A stretch of 8,162 nt of DNA, taken from assembly GCA_003154025.1 (NCBI GenBank), contig PMCE01000551.1, positions 10,662 to 18,823 on the forward strand, written 5' to 3'. The position numbers were made by a program, and so were the translations under genes. The DNA is from Syntrophaceae bacterium (lineage in GTDB: Bacteria; Desulfobacterota; SM23-61). Under the pieces are notes generated by a model. The model was not told the origin of the DNA. It was given only the letters and a program-made list of their open reading frames with translations, and did no database searches. Of this stretch, positions 1 to 6,741 are shown in pieces (the first letter of the stretch is position 1; every line of letters begins with the position of its first letter).

Positions 1-1667
1 CAGGCGCCCTGGACGTTGTTCTGGCCCCTCAGGGGGTTCACCCCGGAAAAAGGCTTGCCGATCTGCCCGGCCACCATGGCCAGATTGGCCAGAGCCAGGA
101 CATTGCTGGTGCCGGCCACGTGCTGGGTGATTCCCATGGCGTAGAGGATCGAGGAGTTGGGAGACTGGGCATAGAGGCGCGCGGCCTCCACGATTTGAGC
201 CGCCGGCACGCCGGTGATCCTTTCCGTGGCCTCCGGAGTGCAATCCTGCACCGACTCGGCCAGGTCTTTGAAACCTTCGGTCCGTTCCTCGATAAAAGTC
301 TTGTTTTCCCACCCGTGGGAAAGGATCGCATGGATGAGGCCGTTGATCAGGGCCGCGTCCGTCCCCGGCTTTTGTCCCAGCCAGAGGTGGGCGAAATCGA
401 CCAGGTCGATCCTCCGGGGATCGGCCACGATCAGCTTGGCCCCTCTCTGCCGCACCGCTTCTTTGACCCGCAGGGAAATGACCGGGTGGTTTTCGGTGGT
501 GTTGGAGCCGATCACCAGGATGCAGTCGGCGTTCCGGATCTCCCCGATGGAGTTGGTCATCGCCCCGCTGCCGAAAGCCATCGCCAGACCGGCGACCGTG
601 GAGCTGTGTCAGAGACGGGCGCAGTGGTCCACGTTGTGCGTCCCCAGGACGGCGCGGGCCAGCTTCTGCAGGAGGTAGTTCTCTTCGTTGGTGCACTTGG
701 CCGAGACCAGGACGCCGATGGCCTCGGGACCATACTGGGCCTTTACCTTCTTGAGGCCTTCGGCCACACGGTCCAGAGCCTCGTCCCAGGAGGCGGCCCG
801 GAACTGATCCCCCTCCCGGATGAGGGGGTTGGTGAGGCGGTCCGGGCTGTGAACGTAATCGAAACCGAACCGGCCCTTCACGCAGGTCCATCCCCGGTTG
901 ACCCCCAGGTCCTTGTCCGAGGTGACCCGGAGAACCTGATTGTCTTTGACGTTCAGCACGAGCGTGCACCCCACGCCGCAGTAGGCACAGGTAGTGGGCA
1001 CCTTCTTCATCTCCCATTCCCGGCCCTGGAAGCGCCCGGCTTTGGGGCTCAGCGCTCCCACGGGGCAGACGCTCACGCAGTTCCCGCAGAACACGCAGGG
1101 AGTCTCCTCCATGGTCCGGTCGAAGGAGGCGGCCACCTTGGTGTTGAACCCCCTCCGGGAGTAATCCACCGCCTCGCAGTACTGCACTTCGTGGCAGACC
1201 GTCACGCAGCGCGCGCAGAGGATGCATTTGTTGTAATCCCGCTCGAAGAAGGGGTTGGTGGCCCGCAGGGGGTAATGGTGCTGTTCCCCCCCGAAGCGCG
1301 ACTTGCGGATCCCGAACTCGTAAGCGTACTTTTCCAGAGCGCAGGTCCCGCTCTTTTCGCAGGTCATGCAATCGTAGGGATGGTCGGAGAGGAGAAGCTC
1401 CACCACCAGTTTGCGGGCGTCCTGCACCCGCCGGGTGTTGGTGCGCACCACCATCTTGTTGGCCGCCGGGTAGGCGCAGGAGGCGATGAGCGTCCGGGCG
1501 CCTTCGACTTCCACCACGCAGAGCCGGCAGCCCGTGGCGGGGGTCAGGTCTTCGCGGTAGCAGAGGTGGGGAATCCGGATGCCCGTCTTCCGGGCCGCCT
1601 CCAGGATGGTCGTCCCCGCTTCCGCCCGGACTTCCCGCCCGTCGATGGTCAATTGAATCTCAGCCAT
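1..1667 (-). CDS. fdhA: Selenocysteine-containing formate dehydrogenase catalytic (alpha) subunit, C-terminus cut by window edge
   Basis: Molybdenum/tungsten bis-MGD formate dehydrogenase, interconverting formate and CO2 in the cytoplasm; no signal peptide is seen. The ATG at 1667 is preceded by AAGAGG with an 8-nt spacer. The NuoG-like N-terminal arm has a [2Fe-2S] set (C36, C47, C50, C64), a His-ligated [4Fe-4S] set (H96, C100, C103, C109) and two ferredoxin clusters (C148/151/154/158 and C191/194/197/201). The catalytic domain begins with another [4Fe-4S] set (C227, C230, C234, C262) followed by the conserved K264. The frame meets UGA at 611-609 after DHCARL and continues without a stop as [20 protein letters not shown] to base 3, as in Sec-type FDHs; the UGA is therefore residue Sec353, followed by the expected active-site His354. 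I translated about 555 residues; family members of this architecture are near 900, so roughly a third is missing. The NuoG-like arm implies electron transfer to the NuoE/NuoF-like subunits encoded just upstream. Function is confident; physiological direction is not visible. Confidence 0.96.
580..611 (-). promoter_or_regulatory. Selenocysteine UGA codon and bacterial SECIS hairpin
   Basis: The in-frame UGA is at 611-609. Twelve nucleotides downstream in the mRNA, GUCGCC (596-591) pairs with GGCGAU (585-580) around the loop GGUCU (590-586). Five pairs are Watson-Crick and the closing pair is G-U. The GGUCU loop contains the GU that SelB recognises and is the same as in the E. coli fdhF SECIS as I remember it (AGGUCU between UGC and GCA). 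The hairpin lies inside the coding sequence, as bacterial SECIS elements must. It implies the host has SelA, SelB, SelC and SelD. Confidence 0.9.
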
Positions 1668-1675
1668 ATTCCATA

Positions 1676-1681
1676 CCTCTT
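1676..1681 (-). promoter_or_regulatory. Ribosome binding site of fdhA
   Basis: AAGAGG reads on the minus strand 8 nt before the ATG at 1667. It separates this start from an out-of-frame ATG at 1675-1673, which lies only 1 nt after the same purine run. The site sits directly beside the low-coordinate end of the intergenic inverted repeat, so folding of that repeat could affect fdhA translation; that is inference. Confidence 0.6.
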
Positions 1682-1874
1682 ATTATTCGCCACAGAGAAC
1701 CCCGGGCAAATCCCAAATTCCAATATCCAAATCCCAAATAAATTCGAAATTCCAATTTCTGGTCTGGCAGGCTGGTCTTCAAAAAAATTGGGAATTTTGG
1801 AAATTGGATTTTATTTGAAATTTGGAATTTGGTGCTTGGAATTTTTTCATTATTCTCTGTGCTTCTGTGGTGAA
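1682..1874. repeat. AT-rich imperfect inverted-repeat element between nuoF-gltD and fdhA
   Basis: This fills the 214-base gap between the fusion gene and fdhA and is far more AT-rich than the genes. Outer arms CACAGAGAA (1691-1699) and TTCTCTGTG (1853-1861) are perfect reverse complements. A second right-hand copy, CTGTGGTGAA (1865-1874), pairs with 1687-1696 with one mismatch. Inside, complementary blocks keep the same order: 1751-1758 with 1801-1808, 1735-1742 with 1810-1817, and 1726-1732 with 1820-1826. The arms also contain short direct repeats of the CCAAAT/TTCCAA type. No credible protein is encoded here. Similar degenerate elements occur between genes in uncultivated deltaproteobacterial genomes, from memory. 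It may be a non-autonomous mobile element remnant or an mRNA stem within the operon. Confidence 0.7.
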
Positions 1875-1881
1875 ACCGTCT

Positions 1882-4800
1882 TTAATGCTCCTTGTCGCAT
1901 CGCAGGCAGCGGCAGGCCTCCCGGAGGGCCGTCTCTTCGCTGAACCCCAGGTTCACCTCGGAGAAGGTGCGCACCCGTCGCCCCACACCCATGTATGGCA
2001 TGCGGGCCCGCGGTTTGATCGCCTCCACTTCTCCCGTCTCTCCCTCGCCCTTGGGCACGTCCGCCCTTCGCAACGGCAGGTAGACCCGGTCCTTGCAGAG
2101 GTCCTGCCCTTTCAGGTACCGGTCGATGGAGACCGCCGCCTGATAGCCATGGGCCATGGCCTGAACGATGGTGGAAGGTCCGGTGACCACGTCGCCCCCG
2201 GCAAAGACGCCCGGGATATGGGTCGCCAGGGTAAGGGGATCGGGGGCCAGCGTTCCGGCTCGGGTCATTTTGAAACCTTCTTCCGGTTTGAAACAGGTGA
2301 GCTCGGGCTTGTATCCCACCTCCGGGATGATGGTGTCCACTTTCATGATGAACTCCGACCCCTTGACCGGCGTGGGGCGCCTCCGGCCGCTCTCGTCGTA
2401 ATCCCCCAGCTCCATCCGCACGCATTCCATCCCCTTGACCCGCCCGTTTTCGGTGAGGATGCTCGTGGGGGCAAGGAGGTAGAGGATCTTGATCTTCTCA
2501 TCCTCGGCCTCTTCCACCTCTTCCGCATTGGCCGGCATCTCCTCCTTGGTGCGCCGGTAGACGATGGAAATTTCCTTGGCCCCCAGCCGGAGGGCCATAC
2601 GGGCCGCATCGATGGCCACATCTCCTCCCCCGATGACCGCCACCTTTTCCCCGACTTCGACTTCCTCGCCCAGGTTCACCCGGCGAAGAAAATCGACCCC
2701 CGGCAAGACCCCTTGGGCATCTTCTCCCGGGATGTTCAACTTGGGGTTTCCATGGGCGCCCAGGGCCACGAAGACCGCCTTGTACCCCTGTTGAAAAAGG
2801 TCCTGGACGGTGAAATCCCTGCCTAGGGCCTTCTTCATCCGGATCTCCACGTTGTGCTGGCGGATGAAATCGATGTCCCCCTCCAGAACCGCAGGCGGAA
2901 GGCGGAAATCGGGAATGCCCACGGCCAGCATGCCGCCGGCAACGGGCAGGGCCTCGAAGATGGTCACCTGATATCCGTGTCTTCCCAGGTGGTAGGCCGC
3001 GTTCAGGCCGGCCGGGCCGGCCCCCACTACCGCCACCCGATCGTCCTTGATCCTCTCCAGGAAGGTGGGCGGAGCCATCTTGCCCTGCTTTCTCTCCCAG
3101 TCGGAGGCAAAGCGCTTCAGGGAGCCGATGGCGATGGGTTCGTCGATCTCCCCCCGCTTGCACATTTTCTCGCAGGGATGACTGCAGACCCGGCCGCAGA
3201 TTCCCGCCAGGGGGTTGGTCAGGCGGATCAGAGAAAGCGCCTCTTCGTACCGGCGCGCCGAGATCAGCGCCGTGTATCCCACGGCGTCGCAACGGACCGG
3301 GCAGGTATTCTCGCAGGGGGCGAAGGTCAGGGATTCGCAGATTCCCGCCGGGCACTGCTTGTCACGGATGTGGGCCTCGTATTCGGCCCGGAAATGCTTG
3401 ATGGTGGAGATGACCGGGTTGGGACAGGTCTGGCCCAGGCCGCAGAGGGAGGCATCCTTGATGATCTGGCCCATCTCCAGGAGGAGCTCGATGTCCCCCT
3501 CCCGCCCTTCCCCGCGGGTGATCCGGGTGAGGATCTCCAGCATGCGCTTGGTCCCGATCCGGCAGGGCACGCACTTGCCGCAGGACTCGTCCTGGGTGAA
3601 GTTCAGGAAGAACCGGGCGATGTCCACCATGCAGGTCTTCTCGTCCATGACGATCATGCCGCCGGACCCCATCATGGACCCCGCCTGGGTCAAGGATTCA
3701 TAGTCGATGGGCAGATCCAGGTACTTCGGCGGCAGGCATCCCCCCGAAGGCCCGCCCATCTGGGCCGCCTTGAAGAGGCGGCCTTTGGGAATTCCCCCGC
3801 CGATCCGGTAGATCACCTCCCGCAGGGTGGTCCCCATGGGGACTTCCACCAGGCCGGTGTTGTTGATTTTTCCCGTGAGGGAGAAGATCTTGGTCCCCTT
3901 CGACCCCGCCGTTCCCACGGAGGCATAGGCCTGCGCCCCGTCGAGGATGATGGAGCGGATGTTGGCGTAGGTCTCCACGTTGTTGATGTTCGTCGGTTTG
4001 CCCCAGAGTCCGGCCACGGCCGGAAAGGGGGGTCTCGCCCGGGGCATGCCCCGCTTCCCCTCGATGGAGGCCAGGAGGGCCGTCTCCTCGCCGCAGACGA
4101 AGGCGCCCGCCCCCTCTTTGATCTTGGTATGGAAGCTGAAGCCGGAGCCCAGAATGCGGTCTCCGATGAGGCCCAGTTCCTCGGCCTGGGCGATGGCCAG
4201 GGTGAGATGCTGGACCGCCAGGGGATACTCGGCCCGCACGTACAGGTAGCCGCTTCCGGCCCCGATGGCGTAGCCGGCGACGAGCATTCCCTCCAGGACC
4301 AGGTGGGGATTTCCCTCCAGGACGCTCCGGTCCATGAAGGCCCCGGGGTCTCCTTCATCGGCGTTGCAGACGATGTACTTCACGTCCCCCGGGGAGCTGC
4401 GGGTGAAGCGCCACTTCAGGCCCGTGGGGAAGCCCGCTCCCCCTCTCCCGCGCAGCCCCGATTTGACCACCTCGTCGATCACCTGCTCCGGGGTCATGGC
4501 GAACAGCGCTTTGCTCAGGGCCGAATAGCCGCCCCGGGCGATGTAATCCCGGATTTCCGTGGGATCGATCCGGCCGTTGTCGCTGAAGACCTTCCGCATC
4601 TGGAGCTGGTAGAAAGGCACATCGTGATCGTAGACCACGGCCCGACCCGTGGCCGGGTTGGTGTAGAGCAGCCGCTGGATGGCCCGCCCCCCCAGGAGCG
4701 TTTCGGAGACGACCTCCGGCACGTCTTCCACCGTCACCTGCTGGTAGAAGATCTCCTGAGGCAGAACGACCACCACCGGGCCGCGCTCGCAGAAGCCGTG

Positions 4801-5007
4801 GCATCCGGTACGCATCACGCTGGCCTGACCGGCCAGCCCCTGCTTCCGGATCTCTTCGATGAAGGTCTGTCTGACTTCCTCGCCCCCCCAGGCCCGGCAA
4901 CCCGTCCCACCGCAAATGGTGACGCAGAGTTGGTTCGGGTCGCGTTCCCCGAGAATCGACTCCCTCAGACTGATCAATTCCTTTTCCGATTCAAGCCGCC
5001 CCTTCAA
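1882..5007 (-). CDS. nuoF: NuoF/HydB-like NADH:acceptor subunit fused to a GltD/NfnB-like FAD-NAD(P) oxidoreductase
   Basis: A 1041-residue iron-sulfur flavoprotein. Residues 25-110 are a thioredoxin-like [2Fe-2S] domain (C32, C37, C69, C73). Residues about 130-545 are the NuoF core: glycine-rich FMN/NADH loop GLRGRGGAGFPTG (184-196), ADEGDPGAF (216-224), GEETALL (306-312), an SLBB region, and the [4Fe-4S] ligands C476, C479, C482 and C522. Where HydB proteins usually have a two-cluster ferredoxin tail, CPAGIC (552-557) leads into a GltD-type module. That module has N-terminal cluster cysteines (565, 569, 573, 604, 608, 612, 616), an FAD Rossmann motif GAGPAG (662-667), a second nucleotide motif GGGDVA (793-798) followed by YRR (817-819), the closing GVFAGGD FAD segment near 933, and a terminal CRCLRC. 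The start is TTG, chosen because GGGAGG lies 7 nt upstream and no ATG occurs before residue 66. It follows nuoE by 13 bases. NuoF should exchange electrons with NAD(H). The GltD part probably binds NADP(H), as in GltD and NfnB, but this is inferred. No frameshift is seen, and the fusion lies in one open frame. Confidence 0.93.
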   Translation of the reverse strand: MKGRLESEKELISLRESILGERDPNQLCVTICGGTGCRAWGGEEVRQTFIEEIRKQGLAGQASVMRTGCHGFCERGPVVVVLPQEIFYQQVTVEDVPEVVSETLLGGRAIQRLLYTNPATGRAVVYDHDVPFYQLQMRKVFSDNGRIDPTEIRDYIARGGYSALSKALFAMTPEQVIDEVVKSGLRGRGGAGFPTGLKWRFTRSSPGDVKYIVCNADEGDPGAFMDRSVLEGNPHLVLEGMLVAGYAIGAGSGYLYVRAEYPLAVQHLTLAIAQAEELGLIGDRILGSGFSFHTKIKEGAGAFVCGEETALLASIEGKRGMPRARPPFPAVAGLWGKPTNINNVETYANIRSIILDGAQAYASVGTAGSKGTKIFSLTGKINNTGLVEVPMGTTLREVIYRIGGGIPKGRLFKAAQMGGPSGGCLPPKYLDLPIDYESLTQAGSMMGSGGMIVMDEKTCMVDIARFFLNFTQDESCGKCVPCRIGTKRMLEILTRITRGEGREGDIELLLEMGQIIKDASLCGLGQTCPNPVISTIKHFRAEYEAHIRDKQCPAGICESLTFAPCENTCPVRCDAVGYTALISARRYEEALSLIRLTNPLAGICGRVCSHPCEKMCKRGEIDEPIAIGSLKRFASDWERKQGKMAPPTFLERIKDDRVAVVGAGPAGLNAAYHLGRHGYQVTIFEALPVAGGMLAVGIPDFRLPPAVLEGDIDFIRQHNVEIRMKKALGRDFTVQDLFQQGYKAVFVALGAHGNPKLNIPGEDAQGVLPGVDFLRRVNLGEEVEVGEKVAVIGGGDVAIDAARMALRLGAKEISIVYRRTKEEMPANAEEVEEAEDEKIKILYLLAPTSILTENGRVKGMECVRMELGDYDESGRRRPTPVKGSEFIMKVDTIIPEVGYKPELTCFKPEEGFKMTRAGTLAPDPLTLATHIPGVFAGGDVVTGPSTIVQAMAHGYQAAVSIDRYLKGQDLCKDRVYLPLRRADVPKGEGETGEVEAIKPRARMPYMGVGRRVRTFSEVNLGFSEETALREACRCLRCDKEH

Positions 5008-5014
5008 CGTTCCG

Positions 5015-5020
5015 CCTCCC
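5015..5020 (-). promoter_or_regulatory. Strong ribosome binding site that fixes the TTG start of the nuoF-gltD fusion
   Basis: GGGAGG reads on the minus strand immediately after the TGA of the nuoE-like gene (5023-5021). A 7-nt spacer then leads to TTG at 5007-5005. The spacing is ideal and no nearby ATG is in frame, so initiation at the non-ATG codon is well supported. The short distance implies translational coupling with nuoE. Confidence 0.75.
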
Positions 5021-5485
5021 TCAGTGATATTGCTTCAGGATTCTCCCCACCTTGGCCGGGGTGAGCTTCCCGTAATAGGTCTTGTCCACCAGCAGGACCG
5101 GGGACAGGGCGCAGGCGCCCAGACAGGCCACGGTCTCGAAGGTGAATTTGAAATCCGGCGTGCTCTCATTCTCCCCGATCCCCAGGAACTGCTGCACCGA
5201 TTTCAGGACACCCTTGCCCCCGCGCACGTGACAGGCCGTTCCCCGGCAGACCCGCACCGTGTGCCTCCCCCTCTTGGTGGTGTAGAATTGGGCATAGAAG
5301 GTCACCACCCCGTACACCCGGCTCAGGGGCACCTTGAGGCCCTTGGCCAGATAAGCCAAAGCCTCTTCCGGAAGATACCCATAGACGGCCTGGGCTTCCT
5401 GGAGGAGGGGGATCAGGGCTCCTTCCTGTCCCCGGTACTTCTCCAGGATGGGATCCAGTTTGGAAAAGTCGAGCTCTTCCTGCAT
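5021..5485 (-). CDS. nuoE: NuoE/HydC-like thioredoxin-fold [2Fe-2S] subunit
   Basis: Small electron-transfer subunit of NAD-linked FDH, hydrogenase or complex I modules; in these complexes it sits beside NuoF. The 154-residue protein has the NuoE pattern: an N-terminal helical part (ALIPLLQEAQAVYGYLPEEA), the VYGVVTFYAQF signature, then the four [2Fe-2S] ligands C80, C85, C121 and C125 (CRGTAC and CLGAC). Length is normal for the short NuoE/HydC class. The frame is open to an ATG at 5512, but that codon has no Shine-Dalgarno sequence. The ATG at 5485 has GGAGG 5 nt upstream and matches the usual family N-terminus, so I chose it. It is translated with the downstream nuoF-gltD fusion and probably forms one complex with it and FdhA. 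Which hydride or formate partner it serves is inferred from these neighbours only. Confidence 0.93.
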   Translation of the reverse strand: MQEELDFSKLDPILEKYRGQEGALIPLLQEAQAVYGYLPEEALAYLAKGLKVPLSRVYGVVTFYAQFYTTKRGRHTVRVCRGTACHVRGGKGVLKSVQQFLGIGENESTPDFKFTFETVACLGACALSPVLLVDKTYYGKLTPAKVGRILKQYH

Positions 5486-5489
5486 TTTT

Positions 5490-5495
5490 CCCTCC
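5490..5495 (-). promoter_or_regulatory. Ribosome binding site deciding the nuoE start
   Basis: GGAGGG reads on the minus strand four A residues before the ATG at 5485-5483. It favours this start over the in-frame ATGs at 5497 and 5512. The 5497 ATG overlaps the purine run itself, and the 5512 ATG lacks any purine-rich sequence upstream. Confidence 0.7.
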
Positions 5496-5629
5496 ATCAC
5501 GCAAGTCGGCATCTTTGGTCGGGGCGACCGTCACGCACTTGGCGCGACCGCCCCGCCGAATTTCTTGTGTTCAAAATAGGCTCTCTAAAGGCGGGATAGG
5601 TACTGCATCAACTGGCAAATGCTATAACC

Positions 5630-5648
5630 GGATAGCTTTGCGCTATCC
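5630..5648 (-). other. Perfect 7-bp hairpin in the panE-nuoE gap
   Basis: GGATAGC (5630-5636) and GCTATCC (5642-5648) are exact reverse complements around a 5-nt loop. The hairpin lies about 55 nt past the panE-like stop in the direction of transcription. No U-tract follows on the minus strand, so it is not a clear intrinsic terminator; it could be a processing site, a weak terminator or an operator. In the rest of the 218-base gap (5486-5703) I see no convincing sigma-70 or sigma-54 promoter. A GC-rich stretch at 5517-5554 contains GGTCG/CGACC and GGGGCG/CGCCCC complementary pairs close to the nuoE start. This gap is the likeliest place for an independent promoter of the formate dehydrogenase genes. 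Confidence 0.4.
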
Positions 5649-5703
5649 CCGCGAACTCCCCAAGTCTTTCTTCTTCTTCGAGGGCGAACGGTTTTGGCTG
5701 AAC

Positions 5704-6639
5704 CTACTTCGCCCGGATGGAATAGGTCTTTTCGATCGTCTTCACCAGGTTGGTGATCGTCCGGTTGACCGGGGTCTCAACCCCCAGCCTTTCTCCCTCC
5801 CGGACGATGGCCCCATTGATGAAATCCACCTCCGTCTCCCGCTGGGCCAATACGTCCTGGAGCATGGAGGAATAATTCGGCGCGGTGGCGATGCAGGCAT
5901 CTTCCACCTTCTTCACGGCGTCGCTGTAGGGGAGGCGGATCCCCTTCGCCAGGGCCACTCGTTTCCCCTCTTCCACCAGGCCCTTCATGATTTCCCGGGC
6001 CCCCGGGTGGTCCACCATGACCCCGTTGGCCAGACGGGTAATGGCCGTGAGGGGATTCACTCCCGCGTTCACCAGCAGCTTTCCCCAAACGTCGTTCCAG
6101 ACCTCGGCGGAGACCTTGGTCGAAAGGCCGGCCTTGTTGAATGCCGCCGCAATCCTCTCGGCCCTCGGGCTTGGGCCCCCGCGCATCTCGCCGATGACCG
6201 TCTCGCCCCTGCCGGCATACAGCATCCGGCCCGGCCCCAGGTACGTAGAGGCGTTCATGGTGGCGCCCGCCAGAATTCTTCCCTCCCCGACGATGGCCTC
6301 GATGGCTTCGGGGTTGCCCAGCCCGTTCTGCACGGTCAATCCCATCGTCTCCGGCCCGAAGAGGCGCCGGGCGCCGCGGGCCGCCTCCTGGGTCTGGCGG
6401 GATTTGGGCAGCAGAATCACCAGATCGAATTCCCCCGCCTCCTCGGGTTTCAGGGTGGCCTTTTTAACCGGGATGACCGCCTCCTTCCCGTCAGGCTCGA
6501 CGATCCGGATCCCCGAGCTGGAGATGGCCGAAATGATGTCCTGCCGAATATCGACGGCGTAAACCTCTTCCCCGCCGCGGGCTAGATAGCCGGCGTATAA
6601 GGAACCTAGCGCACCGGTACCTACGACTGCGATTTTCAT
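5704..6639 (-). CDS. panE: Ketopantoate reductase family protein (2-dehydropantoate 2-reductase)
   Basis: Family members reduce 2-dehydropantoate to pantoate with NADPH, a step towards pantothenate and coenzyme A. The 311-residue protein starts with the Rossmann motif MKIAVVGTGALG (GxGxxG at 7-12). It keeps family active-site positions as I read them: K79, N105 in QNG, K187 with N191 and N195 in WGKLLVNAGVNPLTAI, and E270 in RETEVDFI; length is normal. The frame is open to an ATG at 6684, but those extra 15 residues come from the neighbouring repeat, and the Rossmann strand begins at the ATG at 6639, so I chose that. AAGGA lies about 10 nt upstream. It sits between acsE and the formate dehydrogenase genes. 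A link through CoA supply is possible, but many PanE paralogues act on other 2-oxoacids, so the exact substrate is uncertain. Confidence 0.85.
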   Translation of the reverse strand: MKIAVVGTGALGSLYAGYLARGGEEVYAVDIRQDIISAISSSGIRIVEPDGKEAVIPVKKATLKPEEAGEFDLVILLPKSRQTQEAARGARRLFGPETMGLTVQNGLGNPEAIEAIVGEGRILAGATMNASTYLGPGRMLYAGRGETVIGEMRGGPSPRAERIAAAFNKAGLSTKVSAEVWNDVWGKLLVNAGVNPLTAITRLANGVMVDHPGAREIMKGLVEEGKRVALAKGIRLPYSDAVKKVEDACIATAPNYSSMLQDVLAQRETEVDFINGAIVREGERLGVETPVNRTITNLVKTIEKTYSIRAK

Positions 6640-6662
6640 CCTTCTAGAATCCTTCCCTCTAT

Positions 6663-6738
6663 AGTTTCGAGTTTCGGGTTTCAAGTTTCGGGTTGTGGTA
6701 TTCGCGGGATTTGAACTCGAAACTCGAAACTCGAAACT
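6663..6738. repeat. Heptad-based inverted repeat (TTTCGAG type) between acsE and panE
   Basis: The left arm 6663-6687 and right arm 6714-6738 are reverse complements at 23 of 25 positions. The outer 14 bases (6663-6676 with 6725-6738) match perfectly. Both arms are built from a 7-base unit close to TTTCGAG; the left side continues with a degenerate unit to 6694. The 26-base spacer holds a GC-rich TTCGCGGGA. It begins 4 bases after the acsE stop and fills most of the 102-base gap. The transcript would form a long hairpin, but no clear U-tract follows, so an intrinsic terminator is not supported. An mRNA-end or stability element, or a dispersed genomic repeat, fits better. Confidence 0.75.
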
Positions 6739-6741
6739 GTT

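Noticed and set aside
609..1667. fdhA as a truncated or pseudogene ending at 609.
   Set aside because: The stop is UGA at the catalytic position, the same frame continues with conserved FDH sequence to the window edge, and a SECIS hairpin follows.
1682..1874. An intrinsic terminator for the nuoF-gltD transcript.
   Set aside because: The outer stem is long-range and AT-rich, without a compact GC-rich stem followed by a U-run at the proper place on the minus strand; fdhA is also expected to be co-expressed with the upstream genes.
120..1943. A 607-codon open frame on the plus strand opposite fdhA.
   Set aside because: It lies antisense to a confidently identified gene, its translation has no recognisable domain, and long antisense frames are expected opposite GC-rich codons. 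Its end also runs through the AT-rich repeat.
2854..5064. A 736-codon open frame on the plus strand opposite the nuoF-gltD fusion.
   Set aside because: This is a compositional shadow of the real gene, with no motif or ribosome binding site; the product is an Asp/Gly/His-rich string typical of antisense GC-rich frames.
6640..6684. A 15-residue N-terminal extension of the panE-like protein from the ATG at 6684.
   Set aside because: The added residues are translated from the heptad repeat and precede the Rossmann strand that normally begins the family.
6663..6738. A CRISPR array suggested by short repeated units.
   Set aside because: Units are 7 bases, nearly contiguous and arranged as inverted arms, with no spacers of CRISPR length and no cas genes nearby.
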